Positions 29,905 through 37,977 of a DNA stretch of 64,000 nt are shown here, piece after piece. The position numbers were made by a program, and so were the translations under genes. Source of the DNA: Collinsella vaginalis (GTDB taxonomy: Bacteria > Actinomycetota > Coriobacteriia > Coriobacteriales > Coriobacteriaceae); assembly GCF_900176655.1 (NCBI RefSeq), contig NZ_LT838843.1:241400-305399 (forward strand). The letters run 5' to 3'. Below the pieces are notes generated by a model. That model ran no database searches and was not told where the DNA came from. It worked only from the letters and a program-made list of their open reading frames with translations. Position 1 is the stretch's first letter. The number at the start of each line of letters is the position of its first letter.

Positions 29905-30843
29905 ATGAAAATCGCAACACGCATCAATTCGTTTTTCAGGGAAGGGGACCGAGATCTCAAGCGGGTGCTTGCCCGTTTCAGCGAAATCGGGCTCACCCAC
30001 GTCGACCTCAACTACCCTGAGCATGTATCGGGCATTGATGCCGAGGCAATGAAAGGGTTGTTGAACGGTTATGGCCTGACCCTAAACGGAGTCGCCCTGC
30101 GTTTCCGTGAGAAGTTCATCAACGGGGAGCTCGGCAACGCCGATACCGAGGTGGCTCGTTCTGCACTCAAGCTCTGCCACGAGGCATGTGATTATTGTCG
30201 CATCGCCGGCGGTGACACCGTTACGATATGGCTTGGGTTCGATGGTTTCGACTATAGTTTCCAGATCGACTACGACCGTGTGTTCAGGCAGCTGGTCCAC
30301 CAATTCCAAGATATCTGTGACTACGCTCCTGATCTGCACATCTCGATCGAATATAAGCCTTTCCAAGAGCGCTCCTATGCGTTTATTGACAGTATGGGAC
30401 TGGTGTCCTGGATCGTGTCGTCGGTCGATCGCAAAAATTTGGGCGTGACACTCGACTACTGCCACATGCTCATGAAACACGAGAACCCGGCAATGGCCGC
30501 CGATCTTTTCGGCGCGCGTGGGAAGCTTTTCGGAATCCATCTGAACGATGGATACGGAACTATGGATGACGGCCTCATGGTCGGAATGTCTACACCGGTC
30601 AAAACGCTCGAGCTGCTGTATTACCTGAAGAAGCACGGTTTCGACCACACACTGTACTTCGACACGTTCCCCGTGATCGAGGATGCCTCGGATGAATGCA
30701 GGCAGAACATCGAGACCCTGCGCCTTCTTCTCAAAGCGCTTGATTCAGTTGGAGAGAAAAAGATACAGCAGGTGATCGACAGCAACGATGCGATTCAATC
30801 GGCGGTTTTGGTGCGCGAGCTGTTTTGCGCGATGGGAAGGTGA
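29905..30843 (+). CDS. Xylose-isomerase-like TIM-barrel sugar isomerase/epimerase
   Basis: The 312-residue protein belongs to the AP-endonuclease-2/xylose-isomerase-like superfamily. Metal ligands are visible in ISIEYKPFQERSY (Glu), GVTLDYCHMLMKHENP (Asp, His), FGIHLNDGYGTMDDG (His) and LYFDTFPV (Asp). The sugar substrate cannot be read from sequence. The start ATG 29905 follows gggaggg, somewhat far. Codon use is less GC-rich than in the housekeeping genes, in line with acquisition of this module. It is followed within five bases by the start of a PTS permease, so both likely act on the same sugar. Confidence 0.82.
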   Translation: MKIATRINSFFREGDRDLKRVLARFSEIGLTHVDLNYPEHVSGIDAEAMKGLLNGYGLTLNGVALRFREKFINGELGNADTEVARSALKLCHEACDYCRIAGGDTVTIWLGFDGFDYSFQIDYDRVFRQLVHQFQDICDYAPDLHISIEYKPFQERSYAFIDSMGLVSWIVSSVDRKNLGVTLDYCHMLMKHENPAMAADLFGARGKLFGIHLNDGYGTMDDGLMVGMSTPVKTLELLYYLKKHGFDHTLYFDTFPVIEDASDECRQNIETLRLLLKALDSVGEKKIQQVIDSNDAIQSAVLVRELFCAMGR

Positions 30844-30848
30844 GTGCG

Positions 30849-32220
30849 GTGAAACGTGATTGGGAAAAGATGGCGGAGGACGTTTTAGCGGCGGTAGGGG
30901 GGGGAGGAGAACATTGCCGGTATGACGCATTGCGCAACCCGCTTGCGCCTGAACCTGCATGATGAATCTGCGGTTGACGATGGCGCTGTGAAAGCGGTCG
31001 ATGGCGTCATAAACACTGTTAGCAAGGCCGGACAGTATCAGATTCTCATCGGGACCGAGGTTCCGAAGCTCTACGAGCGCTTTGAATCCCTCGTGGGAGG
31101 GAAGGGCCGCAACGAGGTGGCAAAGGATAACGGCGGCGGTGCGGTCGCCCGCGTCTTCAGCGCTGTCTCAGGCATCTTCGCCCCGCTTCTTCCGGCGATG
31201 GCGGGATCTGGTATTTTGCGCGGTCTGCTCATCCTCGCTGTACAGCTCGGCCTGGTCGGAGAGGGATCGGGTACCTATGTGATCTGGGACACGTTGTCCA
31301 TGAGCGTGTTCTACTTCCTGCCGGTCTTGCTCGCCTTCTCTGCGGGAAAGCGTTTCGGGGCGAGCCCATACCTTTCGGCGCTCATCGGTGCATGCCTTCT
31401 GTATCCGGACTTCATTCAGTTGATGGGCGATATCGGTAACGGTGCGGTGAGCGAGTTCCTCGGCATACCGGTCATTTTGATGGGTTACAACTCGACTGTC
31501 GTTCCGGCGATCCTCGCCATCTGGGTGTACTCCTTCCTGTACAAGTTCCTTGACGATCGGATTCCCGAGACGCTGAAGCTCGTCCTTTTGCCTGCGATTT
31601 CGCTGTTCGTGATGGTCCCCCTCACCATCATGGTCATTGGTCCTGCAGGAGTTTACGTCGGCGAGGGCATCGCATTCGTGGTGAATTGGCTGATCGAGCG
31701 GAGCGCGATTCTCGCCGGCGTCCTCGTCGGCGGCGGTTGGTCGGTCCTCGTCTCCATGGGGATCCACTGGGCGGTCAACCCCATCATGATCAACAACATT
31801 GCGCAGAACGGGTTCGACTACATCTGCCCATTTACTTTTGCCTGCAATTTTGCGGTGATCGGTGTCGCGCTCGGCGTCTTCCTCAAGGCGAAGAATCGCC
31901 AATATAAGAGCTTTGCGATGAGCGGTGTCGTCACCATTGCGCTCTCGGCGATCATCGAGCCCACCTTGTTCGGCATGCTTGTGAATAACAAGAAGCTGTT
32001 TGCTGCTCAGATTATCGCCGGTGCAGCTGGCGGTGCGTTCCTCGGCCTGACGAAGGTCGTTGCGACGTCGTTCGTGTTCGGGTCCGTCACCACCTTCCCC
32101 GCGTTCGTGAGCGCGGATGCCGCGAACTTTGGGTTTGCGATGATCGGCCTTGCGATCTCACTGGTCGTGGGCGCCGTGCTCGGGTTCATCTTCACGGGCC
32201 GCGAGGATAAGCTCGCGTAG
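30849..32220 (+). CDS. PTS EIIBC permease with frame broken at a G8 tract (putative phase-variable gene)
   Basis: GTG 30849, eight bases after ggaagg, begins an EIIB domain (KRDWEKMAEDVLAAVGG). A run of eight G (30897-30904) then shifts the frame, and translation stops after about 37 codons. With seven G the frame would continue through ENIAGMTHCATRLRLNL, containing the phospho-accepting Cys, into a complete EIIC (about 10 membrane segments to 32220). The intact paralogue at 42195 has VGGKENVASLAHCATRLRF at the same place, which confirms the expected frame. As sequenced, only a product starting at ATG 30922 could be made, lacking about 24 EIIB residues. There is no EIIA domain. The sugar is unknown, of the glucose/sucrose/beta-glucoside class. 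Confidence 0.85.
30897..30904 (+). repeat. Homopolymeric G8 tract at the EIIB start
   Basis: Eight consecutive G between gta and agga. G-runs of this length slip easily during replication or transcription. Loss of one G restores the full EIIBC reading frame. Confidence 0.9.
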
Positions 32221-32245
32221 AGCAGGCTGATGCATGGAGCCGGTT

Positions 32246-32290
32246 GACCGGGGTGAGCGCTCTGATCGGGTGCTCGCCCCGGTCTTGTCA
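32246..32290 (+). terminator. Likely terminator after the EIIBC gene
   Basis: gaccggggtgagc (32246-32258) pairs with gctcgccccggtc (32272-32284) over 13 positions with one G-T pair. ttgtca follows, a weak T-run. Confidence 0.6.
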
Positions 32291-32334
32291 TACACTGTTT
32301 TCGAATAGCGGGGTGAGATGAGCTGGAGGGCCAC

Positions 32335-33072
32335 ATGATTCCCTACGAGCGGCGTAAATTCGTGCTACAGCACTTGAGCAAGGCGGAGTTTCTCCATATT
32401 GACGAGCTGCAGGAGCTGCTGCCCGACGTGTCCGTCTCAACGTTGCGCCGAGATCTGAAGGAGCTGGAGCGCGACGGCAAGATAGAGATGCTCTCGGGTG
32501 GGGGAGTCAAGCTCAATGCGGTCTCACACGAGCGTGGCGTTCAGGTGACCAGCGCGATGCACGCTGCCGAGAAGGAAGCCATCGCAGTGAGGGCTGCCCG
32601 GGAGGTGGAAGATGGGGACACCGTTTACATCGATTCAGGCTCGAGCTGCACCATGCTCCTCGCCCACCTGCTTGATCGAGATGTGACCATCTACACGGGA
32701 AATGGATCCGCGTGCTTGGTGAGCAGCGATGTTCGCGCGCATATCGTGATGATCGGTGGAGATTTCAACCCGCTCACGTCGTCTATGACGGGCCCCATCG
32801 CTGAGACGATCCTTGGCGAGATTTACTTCGATAAGGCGTTTCTCGGCGTGAATGCGGTGAGCTCCGAGCGTGGGATAACCAACCCAAGATATGATGAGGT
32901 CGCAAAGAAGCGCATCGTGAAGCAAAATTCCAGTGAAGTGTACGTGCTCTGCGATAGCAGCAAATTCCATCAGGTTTCAAACGTAAAGGTGTTCGATCTC
33001 AAAGGCCTTACCATCATCTCCGAGAAGGACGACGAGCGTTTGCGCAAATATGCGAGGATCCTAACTCCGTAG
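32335..33072 (+). CDS. DeoR/GlpR-family transcriptional regulator
   Basis: The 245-residue protein has an N-terminal winged helix (MIPYERRKFVLQHLSKAE, with recognition helix VSVSTLRRDLKELERDGK at about 32-49). A C-terminal sugar-phosphate sensor domain follows (DTVYIDSGSSCTMLLAHL, IYTGNG, MIGGDFNP, KAFLGVNAVSSERGITNP). This is the usual DeoR design, in which a phosphorylated sugar releases the repressor. It lies 115 bp after the EIIBC gene and probably controls the isomerase-EIIBC module, though a terminator separates them. The start ATG 32335 has only a weak site (ggagggccac). Confidence 0.88.
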   Translation: MIPYERRKFVLQHLSKAEFLHIDELQELLPDVSVSTLRRDLKELERDGKIEMLSGGGVKLNAVSHERGVQVTSAMHAAEKEAIAVRAAREVEDGDTVYIDSGSSCTMLLAHLLDRDVTIYTGNGSACLVSSDVRAHIVMIGGDFNPLTSSMTGPIAETILGEIYFDKAFLGVNAVSSERGITNPRYDEVAKKRIVKQNSSEVYVLCDSSKFHQVSNVKVFDLKGLTIISEKDDERLRKYARILTP

Positions 33073-33101
33073 TTGAGCTCGCACATGGTCGTTCATGCGG
33101 G

Positions 33102-34121
33102 TCATCGGTCGGCTTTGCCCAGGGTGGTTTCACGCTCGATGACACGATAAGGCACAACAATGCGTCGAGAGTCCGGTTCCCTTCCGGCTACTAAATCAAG
33201 CATGGCTACTGCGCCCAGCCGCGCCATCTCGTCTGTGTCGCGTTCGACGGTTGAGATGCGTGGCGCGGACAGCTGCGAGTACACCGAGTTGTCCAAGCCG
33301 ATGACGAGCACATCCTTCCCCGGGATGAGGCCGCGTTCCTGTAGGGCCTCCACTGCGCCCAATGCTTGGCGGTCTCCCGTTGCCACGATTCCATCGAATT
33401 CGATCCCGCGATCGAGGGCGCCGAGGACAAGCTCCCTTGATTCCACGCGGCTCTTCTTGAGATGCGGGCCGATGATTTCCAGATCTGGATCAAATTCCAG
33501 GCCGTGCGCCTCAAGCCCCGCTCGATACCCTTCATATATTGGGTGCTCAGGCCTGAAGGCTCGAAGAGCGTCGAGCAGGAGCAACATGATTCGGTTGCAT
33601 CCATGGCGGGCAAGCGTGTCGACTTGATCATGGGTTGCTTTCTCCAGATCGGTGCCGATGCTCACGCTGTTTTCAGATGTAGAACTGCTTGTGAAGTCGA
33701 TGAACACATGCGGCAGCGTGGAGTTCGAAGCAATGTCTTTGGGGCCAGATCCGCCCACAATGAAGATGCCGTCGCAGTTGTGCCTCCTCAGTTCGCGAAT
33801 GTACTCCTCGAGCTGTCTTGAGTCATAGAGCGTGTTGCATATGAACGAGGTGTATCCACTCAGCCGCATGAGGCGTTCTATCTCCAACACAATGGACGAG
33901 AAGTACTCGTTGCTCACGTCGGTGGTGATGATGCCGACCGTATGCGAGATGCCACTGTGCAATCCGCGTGCCGCAAGGTTGGTGACATAACCGTGTTCAG
34001 CAGCCGCATCGAGCACCAGCTTGCGCGTTTTTTCGGAGAACCTTCCTCGTCCGTTGAGGACATTTGAGACTGTGGTGGCGCTCACCCCGGTCAGTTTCGC
34101 AAGGTCGTAGATTGAGATCAT
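33102..34121 (-). CDS. LacI-family regulator of the lactose/cellobiose-type PTS operon
   Basis: The 339-residue protein has an N-terminal HTH (ISIYDLAKLTGVSATTVSNV, then hinge-forming LNGRGRFSEKTRKLV) and a periplasmic-binding-protein-like effector domain (VGIITTDVSNEYFSSIVLE, GLDNSVYSQLSAPRISTVERD). ATG 34121 follows aaggag; the ATG at 34166 adds 15 residues before the HTH and is less likely. It is divergent from the PTS operon at 34371, and the shared region holds two perfect TTTATCGATAAA palindromes, the likely binding sites. It converges with the DeoR gene 30 bp away. Confidence 0.9.
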   Translation of the reverse strand: MISIYDLAKLTGVSATTVSNVLNGRGRFSEKTRKLVLDAAAEHGYVTNLAARGLHSGISHTVGIITTDVSNEYFSSIVLEIERLMRLSGYTSFICNTLYDSRQLEEYIRELRRHNCDGIFIVGGSGPKDIASNSTLPHVFIDFTSSSTSENSVSIGTDLEKATHDQVDTLARHGCNRIMLLLLDALRAFRPEHPIYEGYRAGLEAHGLEFDPDLEIIGPHLKKSRVESRELVLGALDRGIEFDGIVATGDRQALGAVEALQERGLIPGKDVLVIGLDNSVYSQLSAPRISTVERDTDEMARLGAVAMLDLVAGREPDSRRIVVPYRVIERETTLGKADR

Positions 34122-34195
34122 GGGGAGGGGCTCCTTGGTGACGAAGTTTCCCCTCATGATAGCCAAAGCGTCGTAACGGAAGTTTCCACAGTTGA

Positions 34196-34207
34196 TTTAT
34201 CGATAAA
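34196..34207. promoter_or_regulatory. Operator palindrome TTTATCGATAAA, LacI-proximal copy
   Basis: A perfect 12-bp palindrome with the central CG typical of LacI operators, 74 bp upstream of the LacI start. It is identical to the copy at 34290. Confidence 0.7.
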
Positions 34208-34242
34208 CCATTTACCGAAGATTTCCTACCGCTCAACTGAAG

Positions 34243-34260
34243 TGAGAAAACGTTTGCTCA
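34243..34260. promoter_or_regulatory. Palindrome centred on AAACGTTT between the two operators
   Basis: tgagaaaacgtttgctca is an 18-bp palindrome with one mismatched pair, and it overlaps a TTGCTC that could serve as a -35. It resembles LacI/CcpA-type sites and may bind a second LacI-family protein. Confidence 0.5.
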
Positions 34261-34289
34261 AATTCTCCAAGAGAAATGAGTATGGTTGC

Positions 34290-34301
34290 TTTATCGATAA
34301 A
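34290..34301. promoter_or_regulatory. Operator palindrome TTTATCGATAAA, PTS-proximal copy
   Basis: Identical to 34196-34207, 94 bp apart, and 69 bp before the EIIB start codon. Confidence 0.7.
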
Positions 34302-34370
34302 TCATGCGGCAGAGAGAAAGGCTGCCGCAAGTGAATGACCACACATGGCCGAATAAAGAAGGGGTGCACT

Positions 34371-34670
34371 ATGAGAAAGATCGTTTTGATTTGCGCTGCG
34401 GGCATGTCCACCAGTCTTCTGGTGACGAAGATGCGCAACGCGGCGGCAGAGGAGGGCTATGAGTGCGAGATCGACGCCTATCCCATGGCTGAGGCTGCAA
34501 CAGCTGTGGAGGGCGCCGATATCGTGCTGCTAGGGCCCCAGGTCCGCTTCAACCTGGAGAAGGTCCGATCCCTGGCGTCCTGCCCCGTTGAGCCCATCGA
34601 GATGAGCGCCTATGGCCGCATGGACGGAGAGGCCATCCTCGAGTTCGTCCAGGAGGTGCTCGATGACTAG
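34371..34670 (+). CDS. PTS lactose/cellobiose-type EIIB
   Basis: The 99-residue protein starts MRKIVLICAAGMSTSLLVTK, the Lac/Cel EIIB phosphate loop with phospho-accepting Cys8. The second half has ADIVLLGPQVRF, typical of ChbB/CelA. It receives phosphate from EIIA and passes it to the incoming sugar at EIIC. ATG 34371 follows aaagaagggg. The stop codon overlaps the start of the EIIA gene. It is the first gene of a likely six-gene operon: EIIB, EIIA, EIIC, two GH1 enzymes and an unknown-family protein. Confidence 0.92.
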   Translation: MRKIVLICAAGMSTSLLVTKMRNAAAEEGYECEIDAYPMAEAATAVEGADIVLLGPQVRFNLEKVRSLASCPVEPIEMSAYGRMDGEAILEFVQEVLDD

Positions 34671-34983
34671 CTTCGAGGAACTCACTTCCACGAGTTTCGA
34701 GATCATCGCAGCTGTGGGCGCTGCGCGCAGCTGCTACATCGAGGCCATTCATCAGGCGAAAAACGGAGACTTCGAAGCGGCGGGCGCATCCATCGCCCAG
34801 GGCAGAGAGTTGTACGCCACCGGACACCATGCCCATCTCGGCCTCATCCAGCAGGAGGCATCAGGTGATCCAACGCCCATGTGCCTCATGTTGACGCATG
34901 CCGAGGATCAGCTCATGAGCGCCGAAGGTTTCGGCATCTTGGCTGAGGAGTTCGTGGATATGTACAAGGCCGTGCGCGGCTGA
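34663..34983 (+). CDS. PTS lactose/cellobiose-type EIIA
   Basis: This 106-residue helical protein carries GHHAHLGLIQQEASGD near residues 47-62 and LTHAEDQLMSAE near 77-88. The second motif includes the conserved His/acidic patch of the LacF/CelC trimer family. It transfers phosphate from HPr to EIIB. ATG 34663 overlaps the EIIB stop by eight bases and follows aggagg at six bases, so translation is coupled. Confidence 0.92.
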   Translation: MTSFEELTSTSFEIIAAVGAARSCYIEAIHQAKNGDFEAAGASIAQGRELYATGHHAHLGLIQQEASGDPTPMCLMLTHAEDQLMSAEGFGILAEEFVDMYKAVRG

Positions 34984-35038
34984 TTTCACCTGACGTCCGA
35001 CAAAGCACTTGTTTCCCCAACGTAAAGGAGGGACCGAC

Positions 35039-36391
35039 ATGGAAGAGCAGACCAAGAAATCTCCCATGGAGGCGTTCACCGACCTCATGATGAAATTCTC
35101 CGGCCCGGTCGCGAAATTCGCCGAGCTCCCAGCGATTCAGGCCGTCCAAAACGGCCTCATCGCCGTCATGCCCCTGATCATCATCGGCTCGCTGTTCCTG
35201 ATCATCGCGCTCCTCGGCACCGATGCCATTGGCGGTGTCGTGCTGCTGCCCTTCATATCGCCTTTCACTGAGAAGCTTCTGGTCATGAACAGCCTGACGA
35301 TGAGTTTCCTGTCCGCTTACTGTGCCGTGGCGATCCCGATGTCCTACGCCGAGAAGCTCGGCGAGAACCAGAAGACCTGCGGCGTGCTCGGTCTGGCGAT
35401 CTTCTTCGTCTTCACCTTGAACGGCGTGGTGGACGGGCAGATCTCAGTGACCGCGTTCTCCGCGACGGGCTTGTTCGCCGTGATCATCTCATCGCTTCTG
35501 GGCGTGCGGTTGTACAAGCTCGTGACTGATCGCAACATCACCATCAAGATGCCCGAGTCTGTGCCGCCGGCGATTGGCAATGCGTTCACCTCCCTCATCC
35601 CGTTCGCCGTCGTCCTCACGGTGTGCTGGTTCATCCGCACGCTGCTTGATTTTGATCTGGTCGCCTTCCTCACCACGGCCCTCACGCCCTTGGTGTCTGC
35701 AGCGGATAATATGGGCGTCTATGTGCTCGATCGCACCGTCTCCGCCCTGCTGTGGAGTGTGGGCCTGCACGGCGACAACATGTGGACCACCCCGATCTTC
35801 CAGCCGTTCACGCTCATGTGGACGGAGGAGAACGCGGCTGCCATGGCCGCCGGCCAGGCTCTGCCGCACATCTGGACCAACTCCGGTATCGACCGCATCT
35901 CCACGTGGCCTGCGCTGGTTTGGCCTCTGATCTTCCTTATGGTGACCTCAAAGGTCAAATACCTCCGCACCCTCGGTTGGGCCTGTCTGCCCGCCGCCGT
36001 GTTCACCATCGTCGAGCCGGTCATCTTCGGCCTTCCCGTGGCGCTGAATCCGTTCCTGATCATCCCGTTCATCATCATCGCCCTGGTCTCCGCCGTATTC
36101 TCGTATGGGTTCTTCGCCCTGGGGCTCTGTGCGAAGTTCTTCGTCACGATGCCTTGGGCGACGCCGCCGTTCATCCTGGGCCCGCTGGGCACCGGTGATT
36201 TCCGCGCGCTCATCGTGACCGCCGGCTGCTTCATCATCGGCCTGCTCATCTACATCCCCTTCTGGCGCATGTTCGAGAAGCATTTGCTTGAGGAAGAGGA
36301 GAAGAAGGCCGCGAAGAAGGCGGCTCGCAAAGCGGCTCGGGAGGCGGCAAAGCTTCAGGGGGACGCCGCATCCGGCATCGAGGCCAAATAG
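35039..36391 (+). CDS. PTS lactose/cellobiose-type EIIC permease
   Basis: This 450-residue membrane protein has about ten helices (LIAVMPLIIIGSLFLIIALL near the start) and the family's sugar-binding region GDNMWTTPIFQPFTLMWTEE and WTNSGIDRISTWPALVW. VIFGLPVALNPFLIIPFII is also a Cel/Lac EIIC hallmark. It translocates and phosphorylates a beta-glucoside-type sugar with EIIA and EIIB. The C-terminus is a 35-residue Lys/Ala/Glu tail (KKAAKKAARKAAREAAK) that looks like a charged helix. ATG 35039 follows aaaggagg. The two GH1 enzymes downstream fit a phospho-beta-glucoside substrate. Confidence 0.93.
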   Translation: MEEQTKKSPMEAFTDLMMKFSGPVAKFAELPAIQAVQNGLIAVMPLIIIGSLFLIIALLGTDAIGGVVLLPFISPFTEKLLVMNSLTMSFLSAYCAVAIPMSYAEKLGENQKTCGVLGLAIFFVFTLNGVVDGQISVTAFSATGLFAVIISSLLGVRLYKLVTDRNITIKMPESVPPAIGNAFTSLIPFAVVLTVCWFIRTLLDFDLVAFLTTALTPLVSAADNMGVYVLDRTVSALLWSVGLHGDNMWTTPIFQPFTLMWTEENAAAMAAGQALPHIWTNSGIDRISTWPALVWPLIFLMVTSKVKYLRTLGWACLPAAVFTIVEPVIFGLPVALNPFLIIPFIIIALVSAVFSYGFFALGLCAKFFVTMPWATPPFILGPLGTGDFRALIVTAGCFIIGLLIYIPFWRMFEKHLLEEEEKKAAKKAARKAAREAAKLQGDAASGIEAK

Positions 36392-36437
36392 AGCGTTCGC
36401 TCGTCAGTGCAACTCATCTAATGAAAGGACGCAACGC

Positions 36438-37925
36438 ATGTCATTCCCAGATGGTTTTCTGTGGGGCGGGGACATCTCCGCCGCGCAGATCGAAGGTGCA
36501 TGGGACGAGGACGGCAAGTCGCCCACCGAGGTCGACTACATGGTGAGCGTGGACCGCAACAGCGCGCTTCGCTATGGGTACTACGAGATGCCCGATGGCA
36601 CCGAGGGAACGATGATGCTCTTCTCCGGTCAGTTGCCCGCGGGAGCCAAGATGATCATCAAGGACGGGGTGAACTACTCCAACCATGTGGCGTCCGACTT
36701 CTACCACCATTGGAGGGAGGATCTCGCCCTGCTCGCCGAGATGGGTTTCAAGGCGTTGAACCTCACCATCTCGTGGGCGCGCATCTTCCCGACCGGTGTG
36801 GCGGGCGGTGTGAACCAAGCGGGCGTCGAGTTCTACCGGAATGTGCTCACGGAGTGCAACCGACTGGGCATGGAGCCCATCATCACGCTGTACAAGTACG
36901 ACATGCCGTTCTTCTACATCTCCGACTGGGGTGGCTGGTCCAACCGCAAACTCATCGATGAGTTCGTCGAGTTCTCCCGTGTGTGCATGACCGAGTACCA
37001 GGGCCTATCGCACCACTGGATCACCTTCAACGAGCTCAATATTCTGAAACTCATGGAGCGGAGCAACCCTGATGTCGATCAGGCCGCACGTCAGCGTCTG
37101 TATGAGGAGGCGCACAACCAGATGGTCGCCGCCGCGCGCGTGGTGCAGCTTGGACATGAGATCGATCACGACAACCAGGTGGGCTGCATGATCGCCGGCA
37201 CGTTCTGCTATCCTCTCACGCCCGACCCGGCAGATGTCGCCGCCGCGCAGAGGTACATGCGTGACACGATGTTCTTCTACGGCGATACGCAAGTGCGCGG
37301 CGCCTATCCCTCTTATGCGAAAAGTCTGCTCGCCTCGAATGGCGTGACGCTCGAGGTCTCCGACGAAGACGCTGCGGACCTCATGGCCGGCAAGGCGGAC
37401 TTCTATGCATTCTCCTATTACAGTTCGAGCTGCGCCACCACGCATGCCGATGAGGGAGAGAGCGGCGCCGGCAATATGACGCAGCACGGCGTGAAGAACC
37501 CCTACGTGAGCGCGACCGACTGGGGCTGGCAGATCGACCCCGAGGGTCTCAAGACCGCGCTGAACATGCTGTCCGATCGCTATCCCGACACGCCGCTGCT
37601 CATTGTTGAGAACGGCATCGGCGCCATCGACACGCTTGAGGACGACGGCACCATCCACGATCCCTATCGCATCGAGTATCTGCGCGACCATATCGCCAAG
37701 ATGGGCGAGGCCGTTGATGAGGGCGTGAACCTCATCGGCTACACCATGTGGAGTTGCATCGACCTGATCTCCGCCGGCACCGGTGAGATGCGCAAACGCT
37801 ACGGTTTCGTGTACGTGGACGCGGCGGATGACGGCACGCCCCAGGGCAGCTTCAAGCGCTACCGCAAAGACAGCTTCCACTGGTATAAGTGCGTATGCGA
37901 GTCCAACGGCGCTGACCTCGGATAG
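36438..37925 (+). CDS. GH1 6-phospho-beta-glucosidase-like enzyme, copy 1
   Basis: This 495-residue glycoside hydrolase family 1 protein has the acid/base Glu in WITFNELNIL near residue 199 and the nucleophile in LLIVENGIGAID near 390. The N-terminus reads FLWGGDISAAQIEGAW. Near the C-terminus, SAGTGEMRKRYGFVYVD contains the Ser-x-x-Lys-x-Tyr phosphate-binding pattern of 6-phospho-glycosidases. It would split the phosphorylated disaccharide delivered by the PTS. An insert after residue 30 (SVDRNSALRYGYYEMPDG) is longer than in BglA-type enzymes. ATG 36438 follows aaagga. The sugar linkage is not determined by sequence. Confidence 0.9.
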   Translation: MSFPDGFLWGGDISAAQIEGAWDEDGKSPTEVDYMVSVDRNSALRYGYYEMPDGTEGTMMLFSGQLPAGAKMIIKDGVNYSNHVASDFYHHWREDLALLAEMGFKALNLTISWARIFPTGVAGGVNQAGVEFYRNVLTECNRLGMEPIITLYKYDMPFFYISDWGGWSNRKLIDEFVEFSRVCMTEYQGLSHHWITFNELNILKLMERSNPDVDQAARQRLYEEAHNQMVAAARVVQLGHEIDHDNQVGCMIAGTFCYPLTPDPADVAAAQRYMRDTMFFYGDTQVRGAYPSYAKSLLASNGVTLEVSDEDAADLMAGKADFYAFSYYSSSCATTHADEGESGAGNMTQHGVKNPYVSATDWGWQIDPEGLKTALNMLSDRYPDTPLLIVENGIGAIDTLEDDGTIHDPYRIEYLRDHIAKMGEAVDEGVNLIGYTMWSCIDLISAGTGEMRKRYGFVYVDAADDGTPQGSFKRYRKDSFHWYKCVCESNGADLG

Positions 37926-37977
37926 CTCGCCAACTCATGTTCGTCAATTCGTTTTCGCTACAGCGAGGTATTTCATC

